From Manihot esculenta (taxonomy: Eukaryota; Streptophyta; Magnoliopsida; Malpighiales; Euphorbiaceae): a stretch of 64,000 bases of DNA. The notes beneath the pieces were generated by a model, which worked only from the letters and a program-made list of their open reading frames with translations, ran no database searches and was not told the origin of the DNA. Where the stretch lies: positions 684,389 through 748,388 of the forward strand of contig NC_035174.2 of NCBI RefSeq assembly GCF_001659605.2, in the 5' to 3' direction. This document shows, piece after piece, positions 24,518 to 35,850 of this stretch. The position numbers and the translations under genes are program-made. Each line of letters begins with the position of its first letter. Within the stretch, counting starts at the first letter, position 1.

Positions 24518-26581
24518 GGGCCAATAAAAATTAAAAAAATATATTACTTAAGTTCTTTTTATTTTGAGAAAATTATTTTCTACATTTTGGTGTCTGAAAT
24601 ATTTAAGAAAATTAATATATAAAAAATATTTTATTTGGTCAAAAGAAAATTAATTTTAAAAAAAAAAAAAAAAATTGACTTCGAGAGATTTTTTGAATTT
24701 TAAAGCTCAAACATTTTTTTGTTGTTAGAAAGAGTTTTGAAATTTTAACGAATCAGTAATAATTGGAAAAAAAAAGAATCAACGGAAGGTACCCTAATAA
24801 AAGGAAATGGAAAAAGAATAAGGCTATTGGAAATTCAATTTTGCCAGTAAGAAAAAAAATTAACCAACGCTCTACTCATCTATAACATATATCTATAAGC
24901 GATATAGGGGAATCCTTCTACCTGTTCACTTTTCCACTATTTTCGCGTGCCCATAATATTACTGACATTCTTCTAGACATTTTACCCCTATCTTCCTCCT
25001 GCCTCCTTGTTTCTTCTGCTGTAAATTCTTCATAAAACAAGCTTCTTGTTTGCCTAATTTTTCCTTTGAGGAACAACCTTGTCCTCAATGTTAAAAGGAA
25101 AATGATTTTGGAAATTCACCTCATTCATCCAGGTTGCCTCTTTGCTGGAGATGCCTTTCCATTGAATCAGAATTTGTTGCAACCATGCAGGTTCAAATAA
25201 TTGTGCTTCCAAGGTCTTATTATTTTCCTCCTCTTTTTTCCTTTGTCTTGCTGGTGTGGGTTCTTTCAAATATAAAATACTGTTTATTATTTTTAACACC
25301 TTAAATTTATCTAATCCAACCAATTTCATGTTTTAAAAATTTTAAAAAGAAAATCAAAAGTCTATCCACTTTTTAGCATTTTGCTTTTTTTTCTTTAGAA
25401 TTATCATGCAGTCCTAAGGCATTATTACTATCAATCAAAATATTCTTATATTTTATGAATTAATTAGCACATTCCTAAAATATTGTTTCATAAACAAAAC
25501 AATTTATTTATTCATTTTTCTCATAGATAAAATAACGACTAAAATATTCCTATTAGCTATCTCTTTCTCTACGTCTCCTCCTTCAGCCCATGAGCCATGG
25601 AACTCATATCTAGTAGTCCAAACCTAAGCCCGCAGCCCACTTACACCTCCCTCTCTACATCAAGATACACAATTTCGATAATAAATATTAAAATTATAAA
25701 ATTTAAATTATTTTAAAATTAAAATATTAATTGAGTATTTTGTTAAAAAAAAAATACGAGACAAAACCTCAACAACAATGATATAGATTAACTAACAACT
25801 AAATAGAATGAAAATAAACGGTTGAAAAAAAGAAAACGTGAGAAATGTACTAAATAATTTCATTTAGAATAAATTTATTTATTTTAAATAATTTTTTTAA
25901 TATTAAGAGATTAATTAATAAATATAGTATAAAGTCGAGAGATTAATTAGTAATTTTTTTAAAATTATAAAATTAAATAATAAAATATTTATAATTAAAA
26001 TTAAAAAATATAATTTTTTTTAAATATCATAGAAGTTTTAAATTATTTTTTAATTAATGAGTTTTTTAATAAGAAATTAAATAATAATTTTTTTAAATAA
26101 ATTATAATAAAAATTATAACTATGAGAATTTTAAAAATTGGTGATAAAGTCATTTCAAACTTCATTTGGTAATTACAACGGCATCAATTTTGTTCTCATT
26201 GTATATTTATTTATGTAATTAAGTTGTAAATTTTAATTAATTTATATAAATTTGAATAAAATAATTTATAAAATGACTATTAAAATTATAGTATAAATGA
26301 TGTTTTTAATTTGAATATCGAATCAATTAAATTTAGATAATTATAATTAAATTTGAGATAGATCGAATTTATAAATTAACACATGTAATAAATTTGGATT
26401 GGATTTGAATTTTATATATATAGTTAGATACTCATCATTCGAATTTGTTTATATAAATAATTAATTTAATATAAAAATATTTTTTATAATAATATTTATA
26501 AATTATTTTATATATTTTTATTTAAAATTAAAATTTTAAAAATATTAAATAAAAATTATTAATAAATAATATTTTTTATAT
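24518..26581. other. AT-rich intergenic stretch with one retroelement relic
   Basis: Apart from the chromodomain relic at 25054-25329 I see no gene here. The second half (from about 25660) is made of A/T runs and short low-complexity repeats. Confidence 0.6.
25054..25329 (-). pseudogene. Chromodomain relic of a Ty3-gypsy integrase
   Basis: A 91-codon minus-strand frame contains LIQWKGISSKEATWMNE followed by NFQNHFPFNIEDKV. This matches the layout of the C-terminal chromodomain of plant chromovirus integrases (I/VQWKG, then E-ATWE, then F-P-NLEDKV). No integrase core or RT is recognisable next to it. It is unlike the tail of elements A-C and so comes from another lineage. It could alternatively be an unrelated chromodomain gene fragment. 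Confidence 0.5.
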
Positions 26582-26586
26582 AAATT
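26582..26586 (+). repeat. Left target duplication of element C
   Basis: AAATT, repeated at 35846-35850. Confidence 0.88.
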
Positions 26587-28796
26587 TGTAATACCCGGCT
26601 AGACTCCGGTATCGGAATCCCTACCGTCCGGTGGGATCTCGAACGTCGGAAATCTCTAGAAGGGTAAGAACATGTGTTATAAAATGTTTTCATGTATTTT
26701 AATGATTTTAAGTATGAAATTCAATGAGTTTTTACATGAAAAGTCTTTGGAGGAAAACCCAGGTTCGGCCGCCGAAAGTCAAGTTCGGCCGCCGAACATG
26801 TATGCGTTTTGGAGGCACGTTAGGCCCCCGAAAGCATGAGTGAGGGAAGTCCAGGTTCGGCCGCCGAACCTCATGTTCGGCCGCCGAACATGGCATGCAT
26901 GCGGAGGCACATTCGGCCCCCGAACATGGTCTGGCCAGCCACTATAAAAGGGTCCCTTAGCCGAAAACGGGCGAGTTTTTCCCCATTTTCGGCCAAGGTG
27001 AGCTTTCCGCCGCCCCTCACCCATTTTTGATGTTCTTCCTCTAAATCTTTCAAGATTTTCACTTGTTTTCCCTTGGTTTTGAAGATTTAAGCTTTTGAAA
27101 CAAGTTTTGGAGCTTGGAAGTCTTGGAGCTAAATCCCTCCATTTTCCGAGCTAGGGTCGTTCTTCCTCTCGATCTTCAAGAGGTAAGCTTCGATCTATGC
27201 TTCTTTTATGTTTTATGAAAGTTTTATGCAAGTTGATGGGGTAGAATGCATGTTTAGGCTTGTTGTTAGGTTTATGGGTTTATGTTGTGATTTGAACAAT
27301 GTATGTTGGAAATGTGTTGTTTGAAGTGTTGTAGTTGGGGTATATTATAGTTTGAGACCCCTAGGTGTGATGTATGATGTGTATGCATGTGTAGAAACAA
27401 GTTTATGCATGTTTTGAGGCGTTTTGGAGGCTGTGGACACAAGGGAGCCAAGTTTCTGCCCTTCGGCAGAAACTCAGGTTCGGCCGCCGAAGTGACTTTC
27501 TGCCGCCGAACCCCCTTGTGGAGGCAATTTCGGCTGCCGAAGCCTGCCCCCGAAACTCAAGTTTCGTCTCTGTCTGGGAGGTTCGGCCGCCGAAAGTGCC
27601 GCCGAACCTACATGACTTTCGGCTGCAGAGGGACTTTCGGCCGCCGAACCTGCCGCCGAAAGTGCCCTGTTCAGCCATTTCTTGCATGTTTTCATGTGAT
27701 GTTTTCAGGATGTTTTAGGGGGTTTTTGGGGAGTATTTTAGAGTCATGTTCATGTATGTTTGGTCCCTCATTTGAGTCCACCTGTGTAGGTTCGGACCCG
27801 AGGAACCGAGACCCCCAGCAGTGAGCCAGCTGCTTCAGAGTCTCTTCAGAGCTAGCCAGAGGTGAGTGGAATAAACTTTAAGTTTTAAAGCAAATTAATG
27901 AAATGTTTTAGCATGATTCACGCATCATGAATGCCATGAGATATATTAGGTCGTTTGCATTAGAATTCACGAATATGTTGCATTGCATACCTTGTTGTTA
28001 ATGTGGATGAATGTTGAATGATCCATTAGCCCTTGTATGTCATGATAGCCTATGTGAGTCCAGGTGTGCCTGCTACGGCTCTACGCCCCTGGCACTATGA
28101 CAGATTATGGAAGTCCGGGTGTGCCTGCTACGGCTCTACGCCCCCGGCATGTATAAGTAAGAAAGATAGGGGCTAAATGGTGACAAGTTCATCCTTGTTG
28201 TGAAATGTTTGTGTTATGGCGCATACATGAAAGCATGATTTAAATTGATGTTTTATTATTCTGCTCACTGGGCTCTAGTAGCTCATCCCACTCCCTTTAT
28301 CCCCAGAGTTGCAGGTACAGGATAGATCAGGAAGTCGGCTAGAGTGAAGTTCAGTCATGTATGTTGTAATAGATAGTAGTGGACATGAACATGATGTAAT
28401 GAGTATTTATGACCATGTAATGTAATGAATGATTTGATGATGTATTGAGGATTATAGTAGTGCTTGACCTAGAGGTGTGTGAATCCCCATTATGTACAGA
28501 GTGTTTAATGAGTAATGATGTTAATGACCATGATTATCCAAGCTGATATGTATGATGATGATACCCCATTGGAGTATTTGATGAGGACTCCAGTGTGGGG
28601 TTTATGTATGATTTTGTGCATGCACAGGTTTTGCTTGGATAAGAGAAAAGAAAATTTTTTACAGATCATGTATATGTTGTTATGTATGGGATTCCACAGG
28701 TTTACAGGAGGTATGTAGGCTTGCTACGGGTCCCGGCGGCCTTAAGCCGATCTGGATACTAGCGCCGGTAACGGGTCGGATTTTCGGGTCGTTACA
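26587..28796 (+). repeat. 5' LTR of element C
   Basis: The LTR is 2210 bp, from TGTAATACCCGG to GGGTCGTTACA. It carries TTCGGC-C-GCCGAA palindromes before and after the TATA box, donor-like sites at 27183 (AAGAG/GTAAG) and 27862 (CCAGAG/GTGAGT), and a direct repeat of the CCTGCTACGGCTC unit. It is 40 bp shorter than the 3' LTR; I noted at least 14 substitutions between them, which implies a recent insertion. Confidence 0.95.
26943..26950 (+). promoter_or_regulatory. TATA box in 5' LTR of C
   Basis: TATAAAAG stands at the same place as in the other LTRs of the family. Confidence 0.7.
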
Positions 28797-28799
28797 GAG

Positions 28800-28812
28800 T
28801 GGTATCAGAGCC
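28800..28812 (+). other. Primer binding site of element C
   Basis: TGGTATCAGAGCC, complementary to initiator tRNA-Met, lies three bases after the 5' LTR. Confidence 0.93.
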
Positions 28813-29066
28813 CTAGGTTCATATGGTCGGACCTAGTGTGTCGGGCTCATAGATGTTCTAGAAGGTCAAGCACACTAGGAAAATCATGTCCACTAGGATA
28901 GGATGTAGAGTCCTGTCTATATGATGATATGGTATGCCATGATGATATGCATGTGCATAAATGCTATGATGTGATGCTATGTATGTGATGAGGGTTCATG
29001 TGTTTCCACATGAACCATATGGTGCTAATGATTGCTTATACTGTGTGCTGTTTTTCAGAAGATAGA

Positions 29067-29957
29067 ATGAGAGGAACTCGTCGATCTGCACGATTGACTG
29101 GAGTGCCACCTCAGGACGAGGGCGCTGATGCCTGTCCTCCAGCATTGCCTAGGGCAATGTCCAGTAGGTCCAACAGAGACAGAGTAGCTAGAGACCCTAG
29201 AAGGTCTTTGGATCTGGGTAGAAGCAGATCAGTAAGGGGAACAGTGCAGGGAGGAATGTCTGAGGATATGGAAGTAGATCAGAGGAGGGATGGCAGTCTC
29301 GGTGTGAGCATGCCGGAAGAGGGCATGGGAGAATCAGAAGGAGGCACTCAGGCCTCGAGTTATGTCCAGCCACATCACTACCCACCCTATTCACACCATC
29401 CAGGGTATTCGATGGGAGGTACATCGGATAACCCCAGTTTTAGCCCTTATCCTCCACATATGCCATACCCACCTTACTACCCACCATACTCTCAGTACCC
29501 CATGTACCCACCTCCACCACCCTATACCAGTACAGCAAACCCTACCCCAGGGGATGTTGCACCTCCACCACCACCAGAACCTACTGTCCCAGAAACACAA
29601 GTACCCAAACCTACCGCATCTGGAGGGAGCAAGGTCAAGATGACCGATTACATGAAGTTGGGTGCTCCTCAGTACCGAGCAGGCGATGACCCATTTGAGT
29701 ATCTGAACAGGGTCAAGACTATTACATATGAGATAGGGGCTGATGACAGTAGAGCCATTCAGATGGCTGGGTTCACACTGGAGTGCAAGAAGGCACGTGG
29801 TTGGTTTAAGAACTATGTGAACCCGAGAGCGGACAGTATGTCCTGGGAGGAGTTCGCAAATGAGTTTGCAGGATGGGCTTTCCCTGAGAGCTCTAGAGAG
29901 CAGCCTTTGCAGCACCGTCTCAGCAGACAGCCTCCGGCAGTGTGGTGCAGCCAGTAG
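29067..29957 (+). pseudogene. Truncated gag of element C
   Basis: The frame starts at the family Met ([10 protein letters not shown]) and encodes the Pro/Tyr-rich N-terminus and the first half of the capsid region. At about 29901 the sequence jumps to the region after the zinc knuckle: relative to B, 559 bp (B 9645-10203) are missing. Because 559 is not a multiple of three, the frame shifts and ends at 29957. The copy has lost the rest of the capsid and both knuckle-side segments. Residues from about 29660 to 29900 differ from A and B far more than the flanks, which suggests a mosaic. Confidence 0.88.
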
Positions 29958-32900
29958 CTCCAGCCGCAACACAGGCCAGTGGCAGAGGCAGAGGGAGAGG
30001 GTCAGCCTCTTCATCAGCAGGATACAGAGGTGAAGGTCCATCAGCTCCGGCACGGATCTTCACTATGACTCAGCAGGAGGCCAACACATCCAACACTGTG
30101 GTGGCAGGTAATCTCATCATTGGTTGTTCTGATGTGTATGCCTTAATGGACCCGGGTGCATCTCATTCTTTTATTGCTCCGAGAGTCGTGGAGAGGGTAG
30201 GATTGATGGTCTCTAGGTTAGAGTGTCCCCTATGGGTCAGTGGACCCAAGTGTGACCCGTCAGTGGCAGAGGCAGTCTGCCAATGTAGTCCAGTTTTCAT
30301 AGAGGGAAGATGCCTTTCCGCCGACCTCGTGGTTCTAGATTTGACAGATTTTGACGTCATTCTAGGGATGGATTGGTTATCGACCCATGGTGCTACCTTG
30401 GACTGTAGAGACAAGGTAGTCAGATTCAGAGATCAGGATGGGTCAGAGGTCGTCTTCAGAGGAGACAAGAGGGGTACACCTAGAGATCTGATCTCAGCTC
30501 TTCAGGCTCGTAGGTTGCTTAGGAGGGGATGTCAGGGGTTTCTAGCTCATGTGAGGGAGTTAGATAGTCATGTCAGAGAGCCCGCCTCAGTGCCTGTGGT
30601 GAGTGAGTTCTTAGATGTTTTCCCAGACGAGCTGCCAGGGTTACCACCTGCTAGGGAGATAGAGTTCGAGATTGAGTTAATGCCTGGTACCAGACCGATC
30701 TCTATCCCTCCCTACAGGATGGCACCAGCTGAATTGAAAGAACTGAAGGAACAGTTGCAAGAGCTGGTAGATAAGGGTTTCATCCGACCGAGTACTTCAC
30801 CTTGGGGTGCTCCGGTTTTGTTTGTGAGGAAGAAGGATGGATCCCTCAGACTTTGTATCGACTACAGACAGTTGAACAAGGTCACTACCAAGAACAAGTA
30901 CCCTTTGCCGAGGATCGACGATCTATTCGACCAGCTAGCAGGAGCAGGTTGTTTCTCCAAAATAGATCTGAGATCAGGGTACCATCAGTTGAGGATAAGG
31001 AATGAAGATGTACCGAAGACAGCTTTCAGGATCAGGTATGGGCACTATGAGTTCCTTGTGATGCCGTTTGGGTTGACCAACGCCCCTGCAGCATTCATGG
31101 ACCTCATGAACAGAGTATTCAGTCAGTATCTGGATCACTTCGTTATTGTCTTCATAGATGATATCTTAGTGTATTCCAGAAATGCAGAGGAGGAGCATGC
31201 CCATCACCTGAGGACAGTTTTGCAGACCTTGAGAGAGCATGGCTTGTATGCCAAGTTCTCCAAGTGTGAGTTTTGGCTTAGGAGCATTTCATTCTTGGGG
31301 CACATTGTGTCAGAACAGGGTATTGGAGTAGACCCCAAGAAGGTAGAGGCTGTAGCTAACTGGCCTAGACCCACCACAGTGACCGAGATCAAGAGTTTTC
31401 TGGGTTTAGCAGGTTACTACAGGAGGTTCGTTCAGGAGTTCTCAAGGATTGCTGCTCCTATAACCAAATTGACAAAGAAGAATCAGAAGTTCATATGGAC
31501 CGATCAGTGTGAGGAAAGCTTTGAGGAGCTTAAGAGGAGGTTGACTTCAGCACCGGTGTTAGCTCTGCCAAAAAGTGATGATGACTTCTCAGTATATTGT
31601 GATGCGTCCCGTGTGGGACTGGGTTGTGTGCTAATGCAGAATGAGAGGGTGATCGCTTATGCTTCTAGGCAGCTGAAGAAGCATGAGCTGAATTACCCCA
31701 CACATGACCTAGAGATGGCAGCAGTGATCTTTGCACTCAAGATGTGGAGGCATTACCTTTATGGGGTAAAGTGTGAGATCTTCACAGATCATAAGAGCCT
31801 GCAGTACATCCTGAGTCAGAGAGAACTGAACATGAGGCAGAGGAGATGGGTAGAGCTGTTGAGTGACTATGATTGCAAGATTCAGTACCATCCGGGTAAG
31901 GCGAATGTTGTGGCAGACGCCCTAAGCCGGAAATCACTCGGCAGTCTATCCCACATTTCAGCAGAGAGGAGGCCGGTGGTGAAGGAGTTCCACAGACTTA
32001 TGAGTGAGGGATTACAGTTGGAGTTGTCTGGCACAGGTGCCTTAGTGGCTCAGATGAGAGTGACACCCGTGTTTCTGGAGCAGGTAGCTCAGAAACAGCA
32101 TGAGGACCCAGAGTTGGTCAGGATAGCCAAAACGGTTCAGTCAGGCCAGAGTAATGAGTTCAAGTTTGATGATAAGGGGATCCTCCGCTACGGGAACAGA
32201 TTATGTGTGCCAGATGACATTGGTCTGAAGGGAGATATTATGGGGGAAGCCCATAATACCAGGTATAGTGTTCACCCTGGAGCCACCAAGATGTATCAGG
32301 ATCTGAAGAGAGTGTATTGGTGGCCAGCTATGAAGAAGGACGTGGCACTGTTCTTGTCAGCCTGCGATGTGTGTCAGAGGGTGAAACTAGAGCATCAGAA
32401 GCCGGCTGGAATGTTGAATCCACTACCGATTCCAGAGTGGAAATGGGAGAATATAGCTATGGACTTCGTAGTGGGGTTACCGGCGACGTCCAACAGATTG
32501 GACTCCATATGGGTGATTGTGGACAGACTCACCAAATCTGCTCACTTCATCCCTGTCAGGAGTGGTTACTCTGTGGACAAGTTGGCGCAGGTGTACGTAG
32601 ATGAGATTGTCAGACTGCATGGGGTCCCGGTATCTATAGTGTCAGATAGAGGGCCCCAGTTCACCTCCAGGTTTTGGCGGAGTCTGCAGAGCGCTATGGG
32701 TACCAGATTAGACTTCAGTACTGCCTTCCACCCACAGACAGACGGACAGTCAGAGAGGACCATCCAGACAATAGAGGATATGCTCAGAATGTGTGTGCTA
32801 GATTTTGGCGGTTCTTGGAGGCAGCATCTACCCTTGGTGGAGTTTGCCTACAATAACAGCTATCATGCTAGCATAGGGATGGCTCCATATGAAGCTTTAT

Positions 32901-33496
32901 ATGGGAGGAAGTGCAGATCACCTATCTGCTGGGAGGAAGTAGGAGAGAGGACTCTTGCGGGTCCGGAGTTAGTAGAGCTTACCAGCAGGGTGGTACCCAT
33001 AATCAGAGAGAGGATCAAGACTGCTGCTAGTCGGCAGAAGAGTTATGCAGATATCCGCAGAAGACAGCTAGAGTTTCAGGAGGGGGATTTGGTTTTGCTC
33101 AAGGTGTCTCCTATGAAAGGAGTGGTTCGGTTCGGGAATAAGGGTAAGTTAGCTCCACGGTACATCGGTCCTTTCGAGGTGCTTCAGAGGGTCGGTAATG
33201 TGTCGTACAAGCTAGACTTGCCTGCTTCGATGGAGAGAATCCATCTGGTTTTCCATGTTTCTCTGTTACAGAAGTACGTGTCAGATCCGAGCAAGGTTCT
33301 TAGTGAGCCTGATGTAGAGATCCAAGAGGATCTCACCTATGTAGAGCAGCTAGTGCGGATTCTTGACACTCAGATCAGAAAGTTAAGAAACAAGGAAATC
33401 CCAATGGTGAAAGTCCTTTGGAACCACCACAACATAGAAGAATGCACTTGGGAGACACGGGAGTCTATGCTCCAGCAGTATCCCCACCTCTTTTAA
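29942..33496 (+). pseudogene. pol region of element C (open frame, no gag fusion)
   Basis: The frame encodes the end of Gag, protease (DPGAS), RT with FIDD, RNase H, integrase with an uninterrupted HHCC region and D,D35E core, GPY/F and the chromodomain-like tail. It lacks the nonsense codon of element B. One extra Glu codon appears near 31190 in RT. The 559-bp gag deletion puts it out of frame with the gag start, so normal translation would not reach it; it may still serve in trans only if translated from an internal start. Confidence 0.9.
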
Positions 33497-33558
33497 GGTT
33501 AGACCCTATGCGTTTTGTACGTATGTTATGTTGTTTTTCTATACGTGTACTAGTTGAG

Positions 33559-33580
33559 GAACATTCGGGGACGAATGTTC
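33559..33580 (+). other. Perfect hairpin next to the polypurine tract (element C)
   Basis: Nine-base arms GAACATTCG and CGAATGTTC around GGGA, identical to element B. Confidence 0.85.
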
Positions 33581-33582
33581 TT

Positions 33583-33595
33583 AAGGGGGGGAGAA
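33583..33595 (+). other. Polypurine tract of element C
   Basis: AAGGGGGGGAGAA directly before the 3' LTR. Confidence 0.9.
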
Positions 33596-35845
33596 TGTAA
33601 TACCCGGCTAGACTCCGGTATCGGAATCCCTACCGTCCGGTGGGATCTCGAACGTCGGAAATCTCTAGAAGGGTAAGAACATGTGTTATAAAATGTTTTC
33701 ATGTATTTTAATGATTTTAAGTATGAAATTCAATGAGTTTTTACATGAAAAGTCTTTGGAGGAAAACCCAGGTTCGGCCGCCGAAAGTCAAGTTCGGCCG
33801 CCGAACATGCATGCGTTTTGGAGGCACGTTAGGCCCCCGAAAGCATGAGTGAGGGAAGTCCAGGTTCGGCCGCCGAACCTCATGTTCGGCCGCCGAACCT
33901 CATGTTCGGCCGCCGAACCTCATGTTCGGCCGCCGAACATGGCATGCATGCGGAGGCACATTCGGCCCCCGAACGTGGTGTGGCCAGCCACTATAAAAGG
34001 GTCCCTTAGCCGAAAACGGGCGAGTTTTTCCCCATTTTAGGCCAAGGTGAGCTTTCCGCCGCCCCTCACCCATTTTTGATGTTCTTCCTCTAAATCTTTC
34101 AAGATTTTCACTTGTTTTCCCTTGGTTTTGAAGATTTAAGCTTTTGAAACAAGTTTTGGAGCTTGGAAGTCTTGGAGCTAAATCCCTCCATTTTCCGAGC
34201 TAGGGTCGTTCTTCCTCTCGATCTTCAAAAGGTAAGCTTCGATCTATGCTTCTTTTATGTTTTATGAAAGTTTTATGCAAGTTGATGGGGTAGAATGCAT
34301 GTTTAGGCTTGTTGTTAGGTTTATGGGTTTATGTTGTGATTTGAACAATGTATGTTGGAAATGTGTTGTTTGAAGTGTTGTAGTTGGGGTATATTATAGT
34401 TTGAGACCCCTAGGTGTGATGTATGATGTGTATGCATGTGTAGAAACAAGTTTATGCATGTTTTGAGGCGTTTTGGAGGCTGTGGACACAAGGGAGCCAA
34501 GTTTCTGCCCTTCGGCAGAAACTCAGGTTCGGCCGCCGAAGTGACTTTCGGCCGCCGAACCCCCTTGTGGAGGCAGTTTCGGCTGCCGAAGCCTGCCCCC
34601 GAAACTCAAGTTTCGTCTCTGTCTGGGAGGTTCGGCCGCCGAAAGTGCCGCCGAACCTGCATGACTTTCGGCTGCAGAGGGACTTTCGGCCGCCGAACCT
34701 GCCGCCGAAAGTGCCCTATTCAGCCATTTCTTGCATGTTTTCATGTGATGTTTTCAGGATGTTTTAGGGGGTTTTTGGGGAGTATTTTAGAGTCATGTTC
34801 ATGTATGTTTGGTCCCTCATTTGAGTCCACCTGTGTAGGTTCGGACCCGAGGAACCGAAACCCCCAGCAGTGAGCCAGCTGCTTCAGAGTCTCTTCAGAG
34901 CTAGCCAGAGGTGAGTGGAATAAACTTTAAGTTTTAAAGCAAATTAATGAAATGTTTTAGCATGATTCACGCATCATGAATGCCATGAGATATATTAGGT
35001 CGTTTGCATTAGAATTCACGAATATGTTGCATTGCATACCTTGTTGTTGATGTGGATGAATGTTGAATGATCCATTAGCCCTTGTATGTCATGATAGCCT
35101 ATGTGAGTCCAGGTGTGCCTGCTACGGCTCTACGCCCCTGGCACTATGACAGATTATGGAAGTCCGGGTGTGCCTGCTACGGCTCTACGCCCCCGGCATG
35201 TATAAGTAAGAAAGATAGGGGCTAAATGGTGACAAGTTCATCCTTGTTGTGAAATGTTTGTGTTATGGCGCATACATGAAAGCATGATTTAAATTGATGT
35301 TTTATTATTCTGCTCACTGGGCTCTAGTAGCTCATCCCACTCCCTTTATCCCCAGAGTTGCAGGTACAGGATAGATCAGGAAGTCGGCTAGAGTGAAGTT
35401 CAGTCATGTATGTTGTAATAGATAGTAGTGGACATGAACATGATATAATGAGTATTTATGACCATGTAATGTAATGAATGATTTGATGATGTATTGAGGA
35501 TTATAGTAGTGCTTGACCTAGAGGTGTGTGAATCCCCATTATGTACAGAGTGTTTAATGAGTAATGATGTTAATGACCATGATTATCCAAGCTGATATGT
35601 ATGATGATGATACCCCATTGGAGTATTTGATGAGGACTCCAGTGTGGGGTTTATGTATGATTTTGTGCATGCACAGGTTTTGCTTGGATAAGAGAAAAGA
35701 AAATTTTTTACAGATCATGTATATGTTGTTATGTATGGGATTCCACAGGTTTACAGGAGGTATGTAGGCTTGCTACGGGTCCCGGCGGCCTTAAGCCGAT
35801 CTGGATCCTAGCGCCGGTAACGGGTCGGATTTCCGGGTCGTTACA
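33596..35845 (+). repeat. 3' LTR of element C
   Basis: The 2250-bp partner of 26587-28796. The 40-bp excess is two extra copies of a 20-bp unit (CTCATGTTCGGCCGCCGAAC) at about 33863-33939. The right flank AAATT completes the target duplication. Confidence 0.95.
33863..33939 (+). repeat. 20-bp tandem repeat of a GCC-box palindrome
   Basis: Three adjoining copies of a unit with TTCGGC-C-GCCGAA follow a fourth, diverged start. The matching place in the 5' LTR (26853-26890) has only one such unit. Confidence 0.9.
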
Positions 35846-35850
35846 AAATT
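35846..35850 (+). repeat. Right target duplication of element C
   Basis: AAATT, matching 26582-26586. Confidence 0.88.

Noticed and set aside
33863..33939. Regularly spaced palindromic repeats that look CRISPR-like
   Set aside because: The units are contiguous 20-bp tandem repeats in a plant LTR, with no unique spacers and no cas genes.
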